A DNA stretch of 57,594 nt from Tianweitania sp. UT-5YL-CI-8 (GTDB taxonomy: Bacteria > Pseudomonadota > Alphaproteobacteria > Rhizobiales > Rhizobiaceae), in NCBI RefSeq assembly GCF_030010215.1, contig NZ_JASCRR010000021.1, forward strand, positions 1 through 57,594. Direction: 5' to 3'. Within the stretch, counting starts at the first letter, position 1. Each line of letters begins with the position of its first letter. The position numbers and the translations under genes were made by a program. The notes beneath the pieces were generated by a model. That model did no database searches. It had not been told where the DNA came from and saw only the letters and a program-made list of their open reading frames with translations. This document shows positions 7,656 through 16,962 of the stretch, piece by piece.

Positions 7656-10600
7656 ATGAACATTGTCACGACCAATTCGACCGTCGCCCGGACAGTCGCT
7701 CCCCTTACCGCGCCGGCATCCCACGCCATCGACACCGCCCGGGCGATCCACCAGGCGGCAGCGTCGCTCTTGCACTTTCTCGAACACGGCAAGCCCATCA
7801 CCACCGCAGCACTGCGCACGGCGATGACCGACAGCCTCGGCGGCACCGACGCACAAGGCTTTTGGGTCTGGAAGGACGCCTATGAGGCGCTCGAAGCTGT
7901 CCAGGTCCTGTTTCTGCGCCGCTTCGGGCGGGCGATCCTGTCACGGTCGGCCTCGCCCCCGGCGACAGTGGCGATGATGAAACGCATCGCCGAGCTTGTT
8001 CCCACCCACACACGCCGTTCCGACGAGAGCCAGGCCATGCAGCAACTGTCTACGCCGCTGCCACTCGCCTTCGTCAGCGCGCACGCAGCCGGGATTTCCT
8101 CTTCGGACCTCGTCCTCGAGCCCTCGGCCGGCACCGGTCTTCTCTCAGTCCATGCTGAGATCGCCCGCGCCTCGCTCGTGCTCAACGAGCTCGCCGCCAC
8201 GCGGGCCGATCTGCTCGGCAGGCTGTTTCCGAGCGTTCCCGTCTCCCGGCACGACGCAGCCCATATCGACGATCATCTCGATGCGGCGGTCCAGCCCTCC
8301 GTCGTGCTGATGAATCCACCCTTCACCGTCGGCGCCTATGTCGACGGCCATGTCGCCGATGCGGCATGGCGGCACGTGTCTTCGGCCTTTGCCCGTCTGC
8401 GTCCCGGCGGGCGACTTGTCGCCATCACCGGCACCGGTCTTTCTCCCGAAAATCCCAAGTGGCGGCCCGCCTTCGAGCGGCTTCAGCAGCAGGGCAGGGT
8501 CGTCTTCACCGCGGCGATCGACGGCCGTGTCTATGCTCGCCATGGCACCACCGCCGAAACCCGCCTGACGATCATCGACAAGATCCCAGCGCCTGACCCG
8601 TCCGGGTTCGTCGCCTCCCCAGGCAAGGCTTTGGACGTCGAGACGCTGCTTGCCTGGATCTCCGATCTGCCGCCCCGCACGCCGGGCGGCTTTCCGGACT
8701 CGATCGGCGCCCTGTCGAGGGGCGTCCTGCGCAACACCGCCATGCATATGGCCGCGCGATCCTCGAAAGCCGCGCCCTTTGCAACTGCGGCGTCTGCATC
8801 GAAGACCATCCGGCCGGCCCGCCCGGTTGCCCGCGCGAAGCCCGTCCGACCGGCCGCACCCAGCGCCACGCCTGCCGTTCCGCTTGCCTATGAGTTGCGC
8901 GACTGGATGCCGGAGGAGGGCGGCCGGCTCACCGAGACGATCTACGAGCCTTATGCGCTCCAGTCGATCCACATTCCCCGCGCCAAACCGCACCCGACAC
9001 CGCTGGTACAGTCCGCGGCGATGGCCGCGGTTGCGCCGCCGAAGCCGTCCTATCGGCCCCTGCTGCCGGATGAGATCATCGACGAAGGACTGCTGTCCGA
9101 CGCCCAGATCGAAAGTGTGATCTATGCCGGGGAGGCGCATTCCGGCCATCTCGCCGGAGCCTGGGCGGTCGACGAGACCTGCGATGTCGTGTCGGCCGCC
9201 CCCGAAGGCGCCGAGAACGCGGTTCGTTTCCGCCGTGGGTGGTTCCTCGGCGACGGAACCGGCTGCGGCAAGGGAAGACAGGTTGCCGGCATCATTCTGG
9301 ACAACTGGCTGCAGGGCCGATGCCGAGCGATCTGGATATCGAAATCGGACAAGCTGCTCGAAGATGCCCAGCGCGACTGGGCAGCACTCGGCCAGGAGCG
9401 TCTTCTCGTCCAGCCGCTCTCGCGCTATCGGCAGGGCACGCCGATCCGCCTTGCCGAAGGCATCCTGTTCACCACCTATGCCACCCTGCGCTCGCAGGAG
9501 CGCGAGGGCAAGAAGTCCCGGATCGCCCAGATCATCGACTGGGTGGGAAAAGACTTTGATGGCGTCGTCGTCTTCGACGAGGCGCACGCCATGGCCAATG
9601 CGGCAGGCGGGAAAGGCGAGCGCGGCGATGTCGCGCCGTCACAGCAGGGCAAGGCCGGGCTGCGCTTGCAGCACGTGCTCCCTGACGCCCGCGTCGTCTA
9701 CGTGTCGGCGACCGGCGCGACCGCCGTCGAGAACTTGGCGTATGCCCAGCGCCTCGGCATCTGGGGCAGTGAGGATTTCCCGTTCGCCAATCGCGCCGAG
9801 TTCGTCGCGGCGATCGAGGATGGTGGCGTGGCAGCAATGGAAGTGCTCGCCCGCGACCTCAAATCACTCGGGCTCTACACGTCGCGCTCGCTCTCCTATG
9901 ACGGCGTCGAATACGACCTCCTCGAACACAAACTGACCGACGAGCAGATCCGAATCTACAATGCCTATGCGGACGCGTTCCAGGTCATTCACAACAACCT
10001 GACGGCCGCGCTCGAAGCGGCCAACATCACCAGCGAGACTGGCGCGCTGAACCGTAACGCCAAGTCGGCGGCAACGTCGGCCTTCGAGAGCACCAAGCAG
10101 CGGTTCTTCAATCATCTCATCATCTCGATGATGACACCGACATTGATCGGCGCGATCGAGCAGGACCGGGCCGACGGTCATTCGGCAGTGGTGCAGATCG
10201 TCTCGACCGGCGAGGCGCTGATGGAACGGCGGCTGGCGGAAATTCCGACCGAGGAGTGGTCGGACCTCCATGTTGATGTGACTCCACGGGAGTATGTCGG
10301 CGGGTATCTGATGCATTCCTTCCCGACCCAGCTGTTCGAAGAGTATTCCGATGCCGAGGGCAACGTCACTTCGCGGCCCGTGCACGACGCCGATGGCAAT
10401 CCGGTCCAATGCCGGGAGGCGGTGCGTCGGCGCGACGAGATGATCGAGAGGCTCGCCTCCCTGCCGCCGGTCGGCAGCGCGCTCGACCAGATCCTCCATC
10501 ATTTCGGGACGGATGTCGTCGCCGAGGTGACCGGTCGCTCGCGGCGCATCGTAAGGAAGACCGGCCGCGACGGCATCGACCGCCTCACCGTCGAGAACCG

Positions 10601-12110
10601 GCCAGGCTCGGCCAATCTCGCCGAGACCCAGAGTTTTATGGACGACGACAAGAGCGTGCTGATCTTCTCGGATGCCGGCGGAACAGGCCGCTCCTACCAT
10701 GCCGATCTCGGGGCCAGGAACCAGAGGCTGCGCAAGCACTATCTGCTCGAAGCCGGCTGGCGCGCCGACAATGCTATCCAGGGTCTCGGCCGAACGCATC
10801 GCACAAATCAGGCGCAGCCACCGCTATTTCGGCCGATGGCCGCCAATGTAAAAGCAGGCAAGCGCTTCCTGTCGACCATCGCACGACGGCTCGACACGCT
10901 GGGCGCGATCACGCGCGGTCAACGCCAGACCGGCGGTGCAGGGCTGTTCCGGTCCGAGGACAATCTGGAAAGCCCCTATGCCCGCGCAGCACTTCGACAG
11001 TTCTACTGGCTGCTGCATCAGGGCAAGATCGAGGGATGCTCGCTGACGACGTTCGGGGCCGTCACCGGCCTGTCGCTGACGACAGACGAGGGCGGTTTGC
11101 GCGACGAGCTGCCGCCGATCACGACATGGCTCAATCGGCTGCTGGCGCTGCGCATCGAAACCCAGAATCTGTTGTTCGAGGTGTTCGAGCAGCTGATGAC
11201 GGCGAAGGTCGAGGGCGCCATTGCCGCCGGCAGCTACGACAAGGGGTTGGAGACGATCACGGCGGAGAGCATCGTCGTCACCGATCGCCGGACCGTCTAC
11301 ACCCACCCGGTCTCGGGCGCGCAGTCGCATGTACTAACCGTGGCGCGCAAGGATCGCATTCGTCCTCTTGGTCTGGCCGACGCGCTGGCCATCGCACGCG
11401 CGGAGCCGCAATCGATCCTGCTGGTCAACACACGGTCGAGTCGCTCCGCAATCCGATTGCCGACGGCGAGCCTGATGCTCGACGACGGCACGGTCGAACA
11501 CCGGGTGCGCCTGCTTCGGCCGACCGACGAGTTGCGCTTCGGTCTCGACGCCCTTGCGGAAACCCACTGGCAGCCAGCCGACCGAAAACTGTTCTGCGGA
11601 CTCTGGCAGGCGGAGGTCGCCGCCGTCCCGGAGTTCACCACCAGCACCTTCCACATCGTCACTGGACTCCTGCTGCCGATCTGGCGGCGTCTGCCCGACC
11701 ATGATTGCCAAGTCTACCGCATCCAGACCGATACCGGCGAACGCATCATCGGCCGCCACATCGCGCCGACGCTGGTCGCGACCATGTTGCGCAATCTCGG
11801 GGTCGACAATGTGCCGACCCTCACGCCGGACGAGGCTTGGACCGGCCTGGTCGAGGGGCGGATCGGGTTGCAGCTGGCCGGAGGCCTGGTCCTGCGCCGC
11901 AGTCGCGTCATGAACGACTACCGCGTCGAGCTGGTCGGCTTCACCGACGCGATGGTGCCGCGCCTGAAGGCGCTGGGCCTGATCTCGGAAATCATCTCCT
12001 GGAAATTGAGGCTGTTCATCCCGACCGGCGGACAAGGCTGCGCCATCCTTGCCTCGCTTCTCGATCGCCACACGCTGGTCGGGGTTACTGACCGCACGGC
12101 AGCAGCGTGA
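7656..12110 (+). CDS. Methyltransferase-helicase fusion, strawberry-notch type (1484 aa)
   Basis: An N-terminal SAM-dependent methyltransferase-like domain shows VLEPSAGTGLL (about residues 150-160) and the adenine-methylase motif NPPF (about 219). A superfamily 2 helicase domain follows, with a Walker A-like GDGTGCGKGRQ near 531 and the DEAH box (VVFDEAHAM) near 640. The strawberry-notch C-terminal domain spans about 860-1100 (SDAGGTGRSYHADLGARNQ, then QGLGRTHRTNQ near 1045). Such fusions are found on large plasmids and phages; the biochemical role is not established. NPPF suggests DNA adenine methylation, and the helicase part suggests DNA remodelling or translocation. The Toprim gene follows 12 bases later with its own GGAGG, so the two are probably co-expressed. 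Confidence 0.9.
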   Translation: MNIVTTNSTVARTVAPLTAPASHAIDTARAIHQAAASLLHFLEHGKPITTAALRTAMTDSLGGTDAQGFWVWKDAYEALEAVQVLFLRRFGRAILSRSASPPATVAMMKRIAELVPTHTRRSDESQAMQQLSTPLPLAFVSAHAAGISSSDLVLEPSAGTGLLSVHAEIARASLVLNELAATRADLLGRLFPSVPVSRHDAAHIDDHLDAAVQPSVVLMNPPFTVGAYVDGHVADAAWRHVSSAFARLRPGGRLVAITGTGLSPENPKWRPAFERLQQQGRVVFTAAIDGRVYARHGTTAETRLTIIDKIPAPDPSGFVASPGKALDVETLLAWISDLPPRTPGGFPDSIGALSRGVLRNTAMHMAARSSKAAPFATAASASKTIRPARPVARAKPVRPAAPSATPAVPLAYELRDWMPEEGGRLTETIYEPYALQSIHIPRAKPHPTPLVQSAAMAAVAPPKPSYRPLLPDEIIDEGLLSDAQIESVIYAGEAHSGHLAGAWAVDETCDVVSAAPEGAENAVRFRRGWFLGDGTGCGKGRQVAGIILDNWLQGRCRAIWISKSDKLLEDAQRDWAALGQERLLVQPLSRYRQGTPIRLAEGILFTTYATLRSQEREGKKSRIAQIIDWVGKDFDGVVVFDEAHAMANAAGGKGERGDVAPSQQGKAGLRLQHVLPDARVVYVSATGATAVENLAYAQRLGIWGSEDFPFANRAEFVAAIEDGGVAAMEVLARDLKSLGLYTSRSLSYDGVEYDLLEHKLTDEQIRIYNAYADAFQVIHNNLTAALEAANITSETGALNRNAKSAATSAFESTKQRFFNHLIISMMTPTLIGAIEQDRADGHSAVVQIVSTGEALMERRLAEIPTEEWSDLHVDVTPREYVGGYLMHSFPTQLFEEYSDAEGNVTSRPVHDADGNPVQCREAVRRRDEMIERLASLPPVGSALDQILHHFGTDVVAEVTGRSRRIVRKTGRDGIDRLTVENRPGSANLAETQSFMDDDKSVLIFSDAGGTGRSYHADLGARNQRLRKHYLLEAGWRADNAIQGLGRTHRTNQAQPPLFRPMAANVKAGKRFLSTIARRLDTLGAITRGQRQTGGAGLFRSEDNLESPYARAALRQFYWLLHQGKIEGCSLTTFGAVTGLSLTTDEGGLRDELPPITTWLNRLLALRIETQNLLFEVFEQLMTAKVEGAIAAGSYDKGLETITAESIVVTDRRTVYTHPVSGAQSHVLTVARKDRIRPLGLADALAIARAEPQSILLVNTRSSRSAIRLPTASLMLDDGTVEHRVRLLRPTDELRFGLDALAETHWQPADRKLFCGLWQAEVAAVPEFTTSTFHIVTGLLLPIWRRLPDHDCQVYRIQTDTGERIIGRHIAPTLVATMLRNLGVDNVPTLTPDEAWTGLVEGRIGLQLAGGLVLRRSRVMNDYRVELVGFTDAMVPRLKALGLISEIISWKLRLFIPTGGQGCAILASLLDRHTLVGVTDRTAAA

Positions 12111-12122
12111 ACGGAGGCGACC

Positions 12123-13166
12123 ATGACTGGCTCGGCCTCCGAGCTGGCGCGCCGCCTTGGCGATCAAGCCGAAGCGGTGTGCCGCGAATATCTCTCCAAC
12201 GGTCGTCGCTCCGGCAACCACTGGATCGTCGGCGATGTGAGAAACACGCGCGGTCGCTCCATGCATGTGCGCCTCAAAGGTAATGCCAAGGGCCCAGCTG
12301 GCAAGTGGGTCGATGAGCAAAGCGGGGAACATGGCGATCTGCTCGATGTCATCCGCGAAAGCTGCGGTCTCGTCGAGTTCCGCGATGTCGTCGACGAGGC
12401 ACGGCGCTTCCTCGCCATGCCGCGACCGCAGGCCCAAGACGCGGGCGCGCAGCGCCAGCCTGCCGCGGCACGCGGCTCCCCCGATGCGGCGCGAAGGCTG
12501 TTCGCGATGTCGCAGCCGGTCGTCGGCACGCTGGCCGAACGCTATCTGGCCGGTCGCGGCATTCTCTTGACCGCGCATGAGCGCGCCCTGCGCTTCCACC
12601 CCGGCTGCTATTACCGCGATCTCGTGACCGGCGAGATGCAGACCCTGCCCGCATTGATCGCCGCCGTCACCAGTCTGGACGGACGCATCACCGGCTTGCA
12701 GCGCACCTGGCTCGCTCCGGACGGCGACGGCAAGGCGCAGATTGCCGACCCCCGCCGCTCGCTCGGTCATCTCCTGGGCAACGGCATCTGGCTCGGCCTC
12801 GATCCCGGCACGCCCGTTCCGGTCATGGCCGTCGGCGAGGGTTTTGAGACGATGGCGTCGCTCCGCACGGTGATGCCGGCGCTGCCGGTGGCCGCCGCCA
12901 CCTCTGCCAATCACCTCGCCGGCCTCACCTTCCCGCCTGGCTGCCGTCGCCTCTACATCGCGGCCGATGCCGACGCCGCCGGCCGGCACGGCATCGAGCG
13001 TCTCAGCCAGCGCGCAGGTGAGGCCGGGATCCTCGCTCTGGCGCTGCGGCCGCAGCTCGGCGACTTTAACGACGATCTGCGCCATCTCGGCCCGACCCAT
13101 CTCGCCGCGTGGCTCAGCGATCAGCTCGTCCCGGAGGATGCCCGTCTCTTGCCTCCGTCCGGATGA
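12123..13166 (+). CDS. Toprim-domain protein, plasmid primase-like (347 aa)
   Basis: The N-terminal ~100 residues contain HWIVGDVRNTRGRSMHVRL and GEHGDLLDVI, as in the DUF7146-like partner domain of plasmid Toprim proteins. The C-terminal half has the Toprim signature: VGEGFET at 237-243 and the acidic pair in ADADAAG (D282, D284). No zinc-binding CHC2 finger is visible, unlike DnaG. GGAGG precedes the ATG, 12 bases after the helicase stop. With the methyltransferase-helicase upstream this looks like a DNA-processing pair; a priming role is inference from the domain alone. Confidence 0.85.
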   Translation: MTGSASELARRLGDQAEAVCREYLSNGRRSGNHWIVGDVRNTRGRSMHVRLKGNAKGPAGKWVDEQSGEHGDLLDVIRESCGLVEFRDVVDEARRFLAMPRPQAQDAGAQRQPAAARGSPDAARRLFAMSQPVVGTLAERYLAGRGILLTAHERALRFHPGCYYRDLVTGEMQTLPALIAAVTSLDGRITGLQRTWLAPDGDGKAQIADPRRSLGHLLGNGIWLGLDPGTPVPVMAVGEGFETMASLRTVMPALPVAAATSANHLAGLTFPPGCRRLYIAADADAAGRHGIERLSQRAGEAGILALALRPQLGDFNDDLRHLGPTHLAAWLSDQLVPEDARLLPPSG

Positions 13167-13410
13167 ATGGCGCTCGCGACAAGCGGGCAGAGCCGGCGTC
13201 ACCGGAAGCTTCACGGCCATGGCGGCAGTCTGCCGGAGAGGCCGCGCCCGCGGCCTGCCTGAGAGGCGATCCCTGCCACCCACCGGCGCGGCCGCAACGG
13301 CTGCGCCGTCCTCCGCTTCGCTTCGGCCTTCGGTGCGGCCGCGCCCGGGGCGCGGCCGGGATGCGCTGTCAGGCCGCGACAGGCGCGGCCACAACCGACG
13401 GAGACACGCC

Positions 13411-14352
13411 ATGACCTACGAGCTTCCCTTCGACGACGCCAACGAGCCCTACCACGCCTCTTCGCCGACCGACCGCGTCATCCTCGAGCTGCAGATGTAC
13501 GGCCACCGACCGCATCAGGACGAGCCGGACCCCCGGCCGCTGCCCGACGATGAGGTGATCCGGGCCGGACTTGCCGGGATCATCGAGACCTTCGCCGGCA
13601 TGCTCGGCGACACTAGGCTCGAACCCGATCTCGACGACCTGCTCTGGTCCTTCGTGAACGTCTTCCACCGCGCAGCCGAGCGTGTCGCCCGCAACCTCGA
13701 CCGCAACGAGGAGGCGCAGCGTTCAAGCCAGAGCGAGCAGGACGGCTCGGAGGTGAAGTCCGTCGAGCTAGAACGGCTTACGGCCGAGGGCATCACCTAT
13801 ATCGAGCGCCGCAACGTGCTGGAAATCATGCGCGACGAGGCAGCCGACCTCTACGAGGCGCAGACCGGATCGGCATGGCGGCCGCGTACCGGCTCCAAGG
13901 TCAACCACCAGGCGATGACGTCGGCGGTGATCGACTCGCGCGACTTCCTCGCCGCCCGCCGCCACGCCGAGACCGAAGTGCTGGTACCCGCCGGCACCAA
14001 GATCGCCTTCGCCGGCGGTCTCGACTGCAACGATCACGACCGGATCTGGGAGACGCTCGACAAGGCTCGTGAGAAGCATTCTGACATGGTTCTGCTGCAC
14101 GGCGGCAGCCCGCGCGGCGCCGAGCGCATCGCCGCCTGTTGGGCCGAAAACCGCAAGGTCACGCAGATCGCCTTTAAGCCGGACTGGAACCGGCATGCCA
14201 AGGCCGCCCCGTTCCGGCGCAACGACCAGTTGCTGTCGGTCATGCCCTACGGACTGATCGTCTTCCCCGGCTCCGGCATCACCGAGAACCTGGCCGACAA
14301 GGCCCGCCGCCTCGGCATCCCGGTCTGGCGCTTCACGGAGGCCGGCGCGTGA
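13411..14352 (+). CDS. DUF2493 / SLOG-family protein (313 aa)
   Basis: About 180 N-terminal residues are helical and family-specific (a frequent N-terminal extension in plasmid versions). The C-terminal ~125 residues are a Rossmann-like SLOG/DUF2493 domain: TKIAFAGGLDCNDHDRIW, then LLHGGSPRGAERIAACWA, then VFPGSGITENLADKARRLGIPVWRF. SLOG proteins bind nucleotides or nucleotide-derived ligands. Where tested they act as phosphoribohydrolases or sensors in conflict systems; the ligand here is unknown. GGAGA precedes ATG 13411. A 244-base gap separates it from the Toprim gene. Confidence 0.85.
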   Translation: MTYELPFDDANEPYHASSPTDRVILELQMYGHRPHQDEPDPRPLPDDEVIRAGLAGIIETFAGMLGDTRLEPDLDDLLWSFVNVFHRAAERVARNLDRNEEAQRSSQSEQDGSEVKSVELERLTAEGITYIERRNVLEIMRDEAADLYEAQTGSAWRPRTGSKVNHQAMTSAVIDSRDFLAARRHAETEVLVPAGTKIAFAGGLDCNDHDRIWETLDKAREKHSDMVLLHGGSPRGAERIAACWAENRKVTQIAFKPDWNRHAKAAPFRRNDQLLSVMPYGLIVFPGSGITENLADKARRLGIPVWRFTEAGA

Positions 14353-14492
14353 GCGCCGGTTTCCTTGGCGGCGCGCCGACCACGGCGTGTCGCTCCTCGA
14401 CAGCCGGTGCAGCGCACCATGTCGCCCGCGCGCCAGAGGGAGCGGCGGGAGGCAGAGGGGTGGGGGCCTTTGCAGGAAAAAGGAGAGTCACC

Positions 14493-15026
14493 ATGGCGAT
14501 GATATTCATAGGCGGATCACGCGACATATTCGAATTGCCGGAACCCGCAGTTGCGCGCATCGGCACGATCGTGGCGGCCGAGCACGGTGTGCTGATCGGC
14601 GATGCGCCCGGGGCCGACGCCGAGGCCCAAAGCCTGCTCGCCGGTTACGGCTACGAACATGTCGGCGTCTTCCATGCAGGCAAGGAACCCCGCAACAATC
14701 TCGGCGATTGGGCGGCCTATCGCATCCCGCCGCCCGACGGCGCTCAGGGATTTGCTGTCCATGCCGCAAAGGATCGCGAGATGGCCCGACGCGCCGACTT
14801 CGGCCTGATGATCTGGGACGGCGCATCGCCAGGAGCGTGTCTCAACGTCCTGCGCCTTGCCGTGATCGGATCTCCATGCGTCGTCTACGATATGCTGCGT
14901 GGCACGGTGGCGACCATCCACAATACGGCGGACTGGAGCGCCATGCTGCACAATGCCGGCCCGGAAGTCCTCAATGCGGTCGAGGCGCGCATGACGCCGG
15001 AGGAGCGGCTGGCGCTGCCTGCCTGA
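14493..15026 (+). CDS. Small SLOG-like Rossmann protein (177 aa)
   Basis: MIFIGGSRDIFELP at the start, LIGDAPGADAEAQSLLAG (about residues 32-49) and FGLMIWDGASPGACLNV (about 107-123) give the order strand, glycine-rich turn and phosphate-binding loop seen in SLOG/DUF2493-like proteins. Compared with the preceding gene, it is essentially the minimal domain without the helical extension. AGGAGAG lies before ATG 14493. Two adjacent members of the same fold suggest a paired function or duplication with divergence. No catalytic assignment is possible from sequence. Confidence 0.75.
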   Translation: MAMIFIGGSRDIFELPEPAVARIGTIVAAEHGVLIGDAPGADAEAQSLLAGYGYEHVGVFHAGKEPRNNLGDWAAYRIPPPDGAQGFAVHAAKDREMARRADFGLMIWDGASPGACLNVLRLAVIGSPCVVYDMLRGTVATIHNTADWSAMLHNAGPEVLNAVEARMTPEERLALPA

Positions 15027-15543
15027 ACGCGCAATCCCCGACGAGACCAGCGGCGCAAGCCGCACGCCCTGATCCGGCCGAAGGCGGACCCTGCGCCCCT
15101 GTCGTCTGAGGCCCATCGGGAACCGGCCCTTCGCGGGTCCAGCCCGTTGCGGCATCTTCCGTATGTTCCTGAGAGACGTCCTTGCCATCGTTGCGCCGAC
15201 GGCAGGGCGTTTGCGAACCTGCAACGCGCGTACGGGCGCTTCACCTGAACGATGGCCGCCTGCCGGTACCGGGTTTGAAGGGTCCTGCCCGATGCGACCG
15301 CGAGACCAGTCCGCCTGACGGAGGAGTTGGGCGGGCAGGGGGTCAGATCGGGATGGTCGGGGTCGGGCAGGGTGTTGGAAGGCGCGACGCAGCAGGACAA
15401 CCCTCCTCCTTGGAACGCAGCGCCTGGCGGTAGGGAATGCGATAGCGGCCGAGGGTGCATCGCCTTCGCTCACATCCGGACCATTCCCTTTTCATGTCGC
15501 CTTTGTAGAGGACCGCCTGCCTTATGCGGTCAACCCCCGTTGG
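15027..15543. other. Non-coding stretch, no gene seen
   Basis: Frames on both strands here are low-complexity arginine/proline translations typical of GC-rich non-coding DNA. No ribosome site precedes any of them. The 3' part leads into the structured region listed next. Confidence 0.4.
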
Positions 15544-15739
15544 GGGTACGCCCGACAAAAATTCAGCAAAATTCGATTTCGGACTTTTTGTGTGCGGGCC
15601 AGGCACTTTCCTTCCCGCAAGCGGGGCCCTTTGAAAGTGCGGCCCGCTGTCTTCGGCAAATAGAATTTTCCGGAATTTGTGCCGAGTGACCGCAGCAGGA
15701 CGGCCCTCTCCTTCGACGACATCGGGAATGGTCCCGATG
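15544..15739 (+). promoter_or_regulatory. Highly structured leader upstream of the DUF736 gene
   Basis: The AT-richer DNA here contains several inverted repeats. ACAAAAA is matched by TTTTTGT around 15556-15592. A 15-bp stem (15594-15610 with 15633-15647, one 2-base bulge) encloses a nested CCCGC-AA-GCGGG hairpin (15614-15625). An imperfect CGGCAAAT/ATTTGTGCCG pair follows (about 15653-15683). Finally CATCGGGA-ATGG-TCCCGATG (15720-15739) stands just before the AAGGAG ribosome site of the DUF736 gene. It could be a 5' leader, a small RNA or a protein-binding/origin region; the sequence cannot decide. Confidence 0.5.
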
Positions 15740-15758
15740 CAACCGAAGGAGAAGTACC

Positions 15759-16082
15759 ATGGCCACCACGATCGCAAACCTCACCGCCAAGGCCGACGGC
15801 TCGATGGAAGGCGTGTTCGCCACGCTGCGGGTCAACGCCCCGATCACCCTGATCCCGAACACCAACAAGTCCCGCGAGGACGCCCCGGACTACCGCATCG
15901 TCAACAAGCGCACGGGCTTCGAGATCGGAGCCGGCTGGCACCGCATCTCCCAGCGCTCGGGCGAGGAATACCTCTCGGTCAAGCTGGAAGCCCCCGAGAT
16001 CGGCGTGATCTTCGGCAACCTCGCTCCCGCCCCCGGCGGCGAGGAAAACAAGAAGGTGATCCTCTGGAACAACCCGCAGTGA
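15759..16082 (+). CDS. DUF736-family protein (107 aa)
   Basis: Matches the DUF736 pattern: N-terminal MATTIANLT, a central DYRIVNKRTGFEIGAGWHRIS followed by EEYLSVKLEAPE, and a short beta-rich C-terminus. The family is common on rhizobial and sphingomonad plasmids and has no proven function; abundant expression has been assumed because of strong ribosome sites. Here AAGGAG precedes the ATG, and the gene is followed by a strong hairpin (16091-16121). Confidence 0.85.
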   Translation: MATTIANLTAKADGSMEGVFATLRVNAPITLIPNTNKSREDAPDYRIVNKRTGFEIGAGWHRISQRSGEEYLSVKLEAPEIGVIFGNLAPAPGGEENKKVILWNNPQ

Positions 16083-16090
16083 ACCGTAGC

Positions 16091-16121
16091 GAGCCGGCCC
16101 CACGAGGGGCCGGCTCTCTTT
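16091..16121 (+). terminator. Terminator after the DUF736 gene
   Basis: Perfect 11-bp stem (GAGCCGGCCCC / GGGGCCGGCTC) with a 4-base ACGA loop, then TCTTT. Confidence 0.7.
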
Positions 16122-16147
16122 CCGTTCCACACGATCAGGAGGCTTCC

Positions 16148-16474
16148 ATGAGCCGCTACACCATCACCGTCACCAGCAACGGCCGCTCCGATCCCGAGGG
16201 CGCGATCGGCTACGATCCGCCGCTCCAAACGTTCTTCGTGCAGGCCTTCCCCCATGAAGTGACCGACGACCCTGCGCTCTGGCTCGGCACTTACGATCAC
16301 GAGTTCAAGGCGCTCGGCGACCTCCATCGCGCCGCGCTCGCTGAAGGCTACGACTTCATGTCGCTGCCCGACGACGTCGCGTTGCTGCTCGTTGCTGACC
16401 GCGCAGAGGATGCCGATCGCCCTCCGCATGACGGTCCGCTGGCCGTGTTGCCGCAGCATCTGCAGTCGAAGTAG
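16148..16474 (+). CDS. Conserved hypothetical protein (108 aa)
   Basis: AGGAGG lies just upstream of ATG 16148. The product is a small soluble protein beginning SRYTITVTSNG and containing DPALWLGTYDHEFKALGDLHRAALAEGY. No family recognised. It ends at a strong bidirectional terminator that it shares with the convergent WGR gene. Confidence 0.7.
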   Translation: MSRYTITVTSNGRSDPEGAIGYDPPLQTFFVQAFPHEVTDDPALWLGTYDHEFKALGDLHRAALAEGYDFMSLPDDVALLLVADRAEDADRPPHDGPLAVLPQHLQSK

Positions 16475-16487
16475 CAGCGACAAAAAA

Positions 16488-16521
16488 GCCCGCGCCGGAG
16501 GATCCGGCGCGGGCTTTTTTT
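16488..16521. terminator. Strong bidirectional terminator between convergent genes
   Basis: An 11-bp perfect stem (GCCCGCGCCGG / CCGGCGCGGGC) with a 5-base loop is followed by seven T residues and preceded by six A residues, so it can serve both the + strand gene at 16148-16474 and the - strand WGR gene. Confidence 0.9.
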
Positions 16522-16542
16522 GTGCCCAGTCCACCATCACCC

Positions 16543-16794
16543 TCATCCCATTACGGACGCGTCTCGATAGCTACGTTGCAGCTTCACGCGCGACAGGGTT
16601 TCGCGCGCTGCCATGGCTTCCTCTCCGGTTTGATAAAGGTCGATGCGGATGCGGCCGGGCCTACCGATCCGTCCCCATTCGCGCACGAGGCAGATGTCGC
16701 CGAACAGGCTCGGCGTCGACGACATGCGATAGAACCGCGCCATGTTGCGTGCGGGGTCAATCCGATGAAGATGGATCACGTCTTCTGTCTGCAT
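16543..16794 (-). CDS. WGR-domain protein (83 aa)
   Basis: The motif VREWGRIGRPGRIRIDLYQTGEEA is the defining core of the WGR domain, which binds nucleic acid in PARP proteins and occurs as stand-alone small proteins on rhizobial plasmids. Essentially the whole protein is one domain. ATG 16794 is chosen; the frame could extend to a TTG at 16830, which has no better ribosome site. It is convergent with the preceding gene. Confidence 0.85.
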   Translation of the reverse strand: MQTEDVIHLHRIDPARNMARFYRMSSTPSLFGDICLVREWGRIGRPGRIRIDLYQTGEEAMAARETLSRVKLQRSYRDASVMG

Positions 16795-16962
16795 GACGTA
16801 ATCGTTGCGTCCGAGATCGACGCCGTCCAACGAGTTCTATGAATCGGTCTGTCTCCATCGATTCAGGATGCTGATGCATTGTCGGAGGCGCGATGTTTGG
16901 GCGAGCCGGCCTGCGGCCGACCGGGCTCTACTCGCGTCGCTTCCGCGCCGCTCACGGAGCCC

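Noticed and set aside
11334-13412. 692-codon - strand frame opposite the helicase end and the Toprim gene
   Set aside because: Antisense shadow. The + strand carries the Toprim signature and a strong ribosome site.
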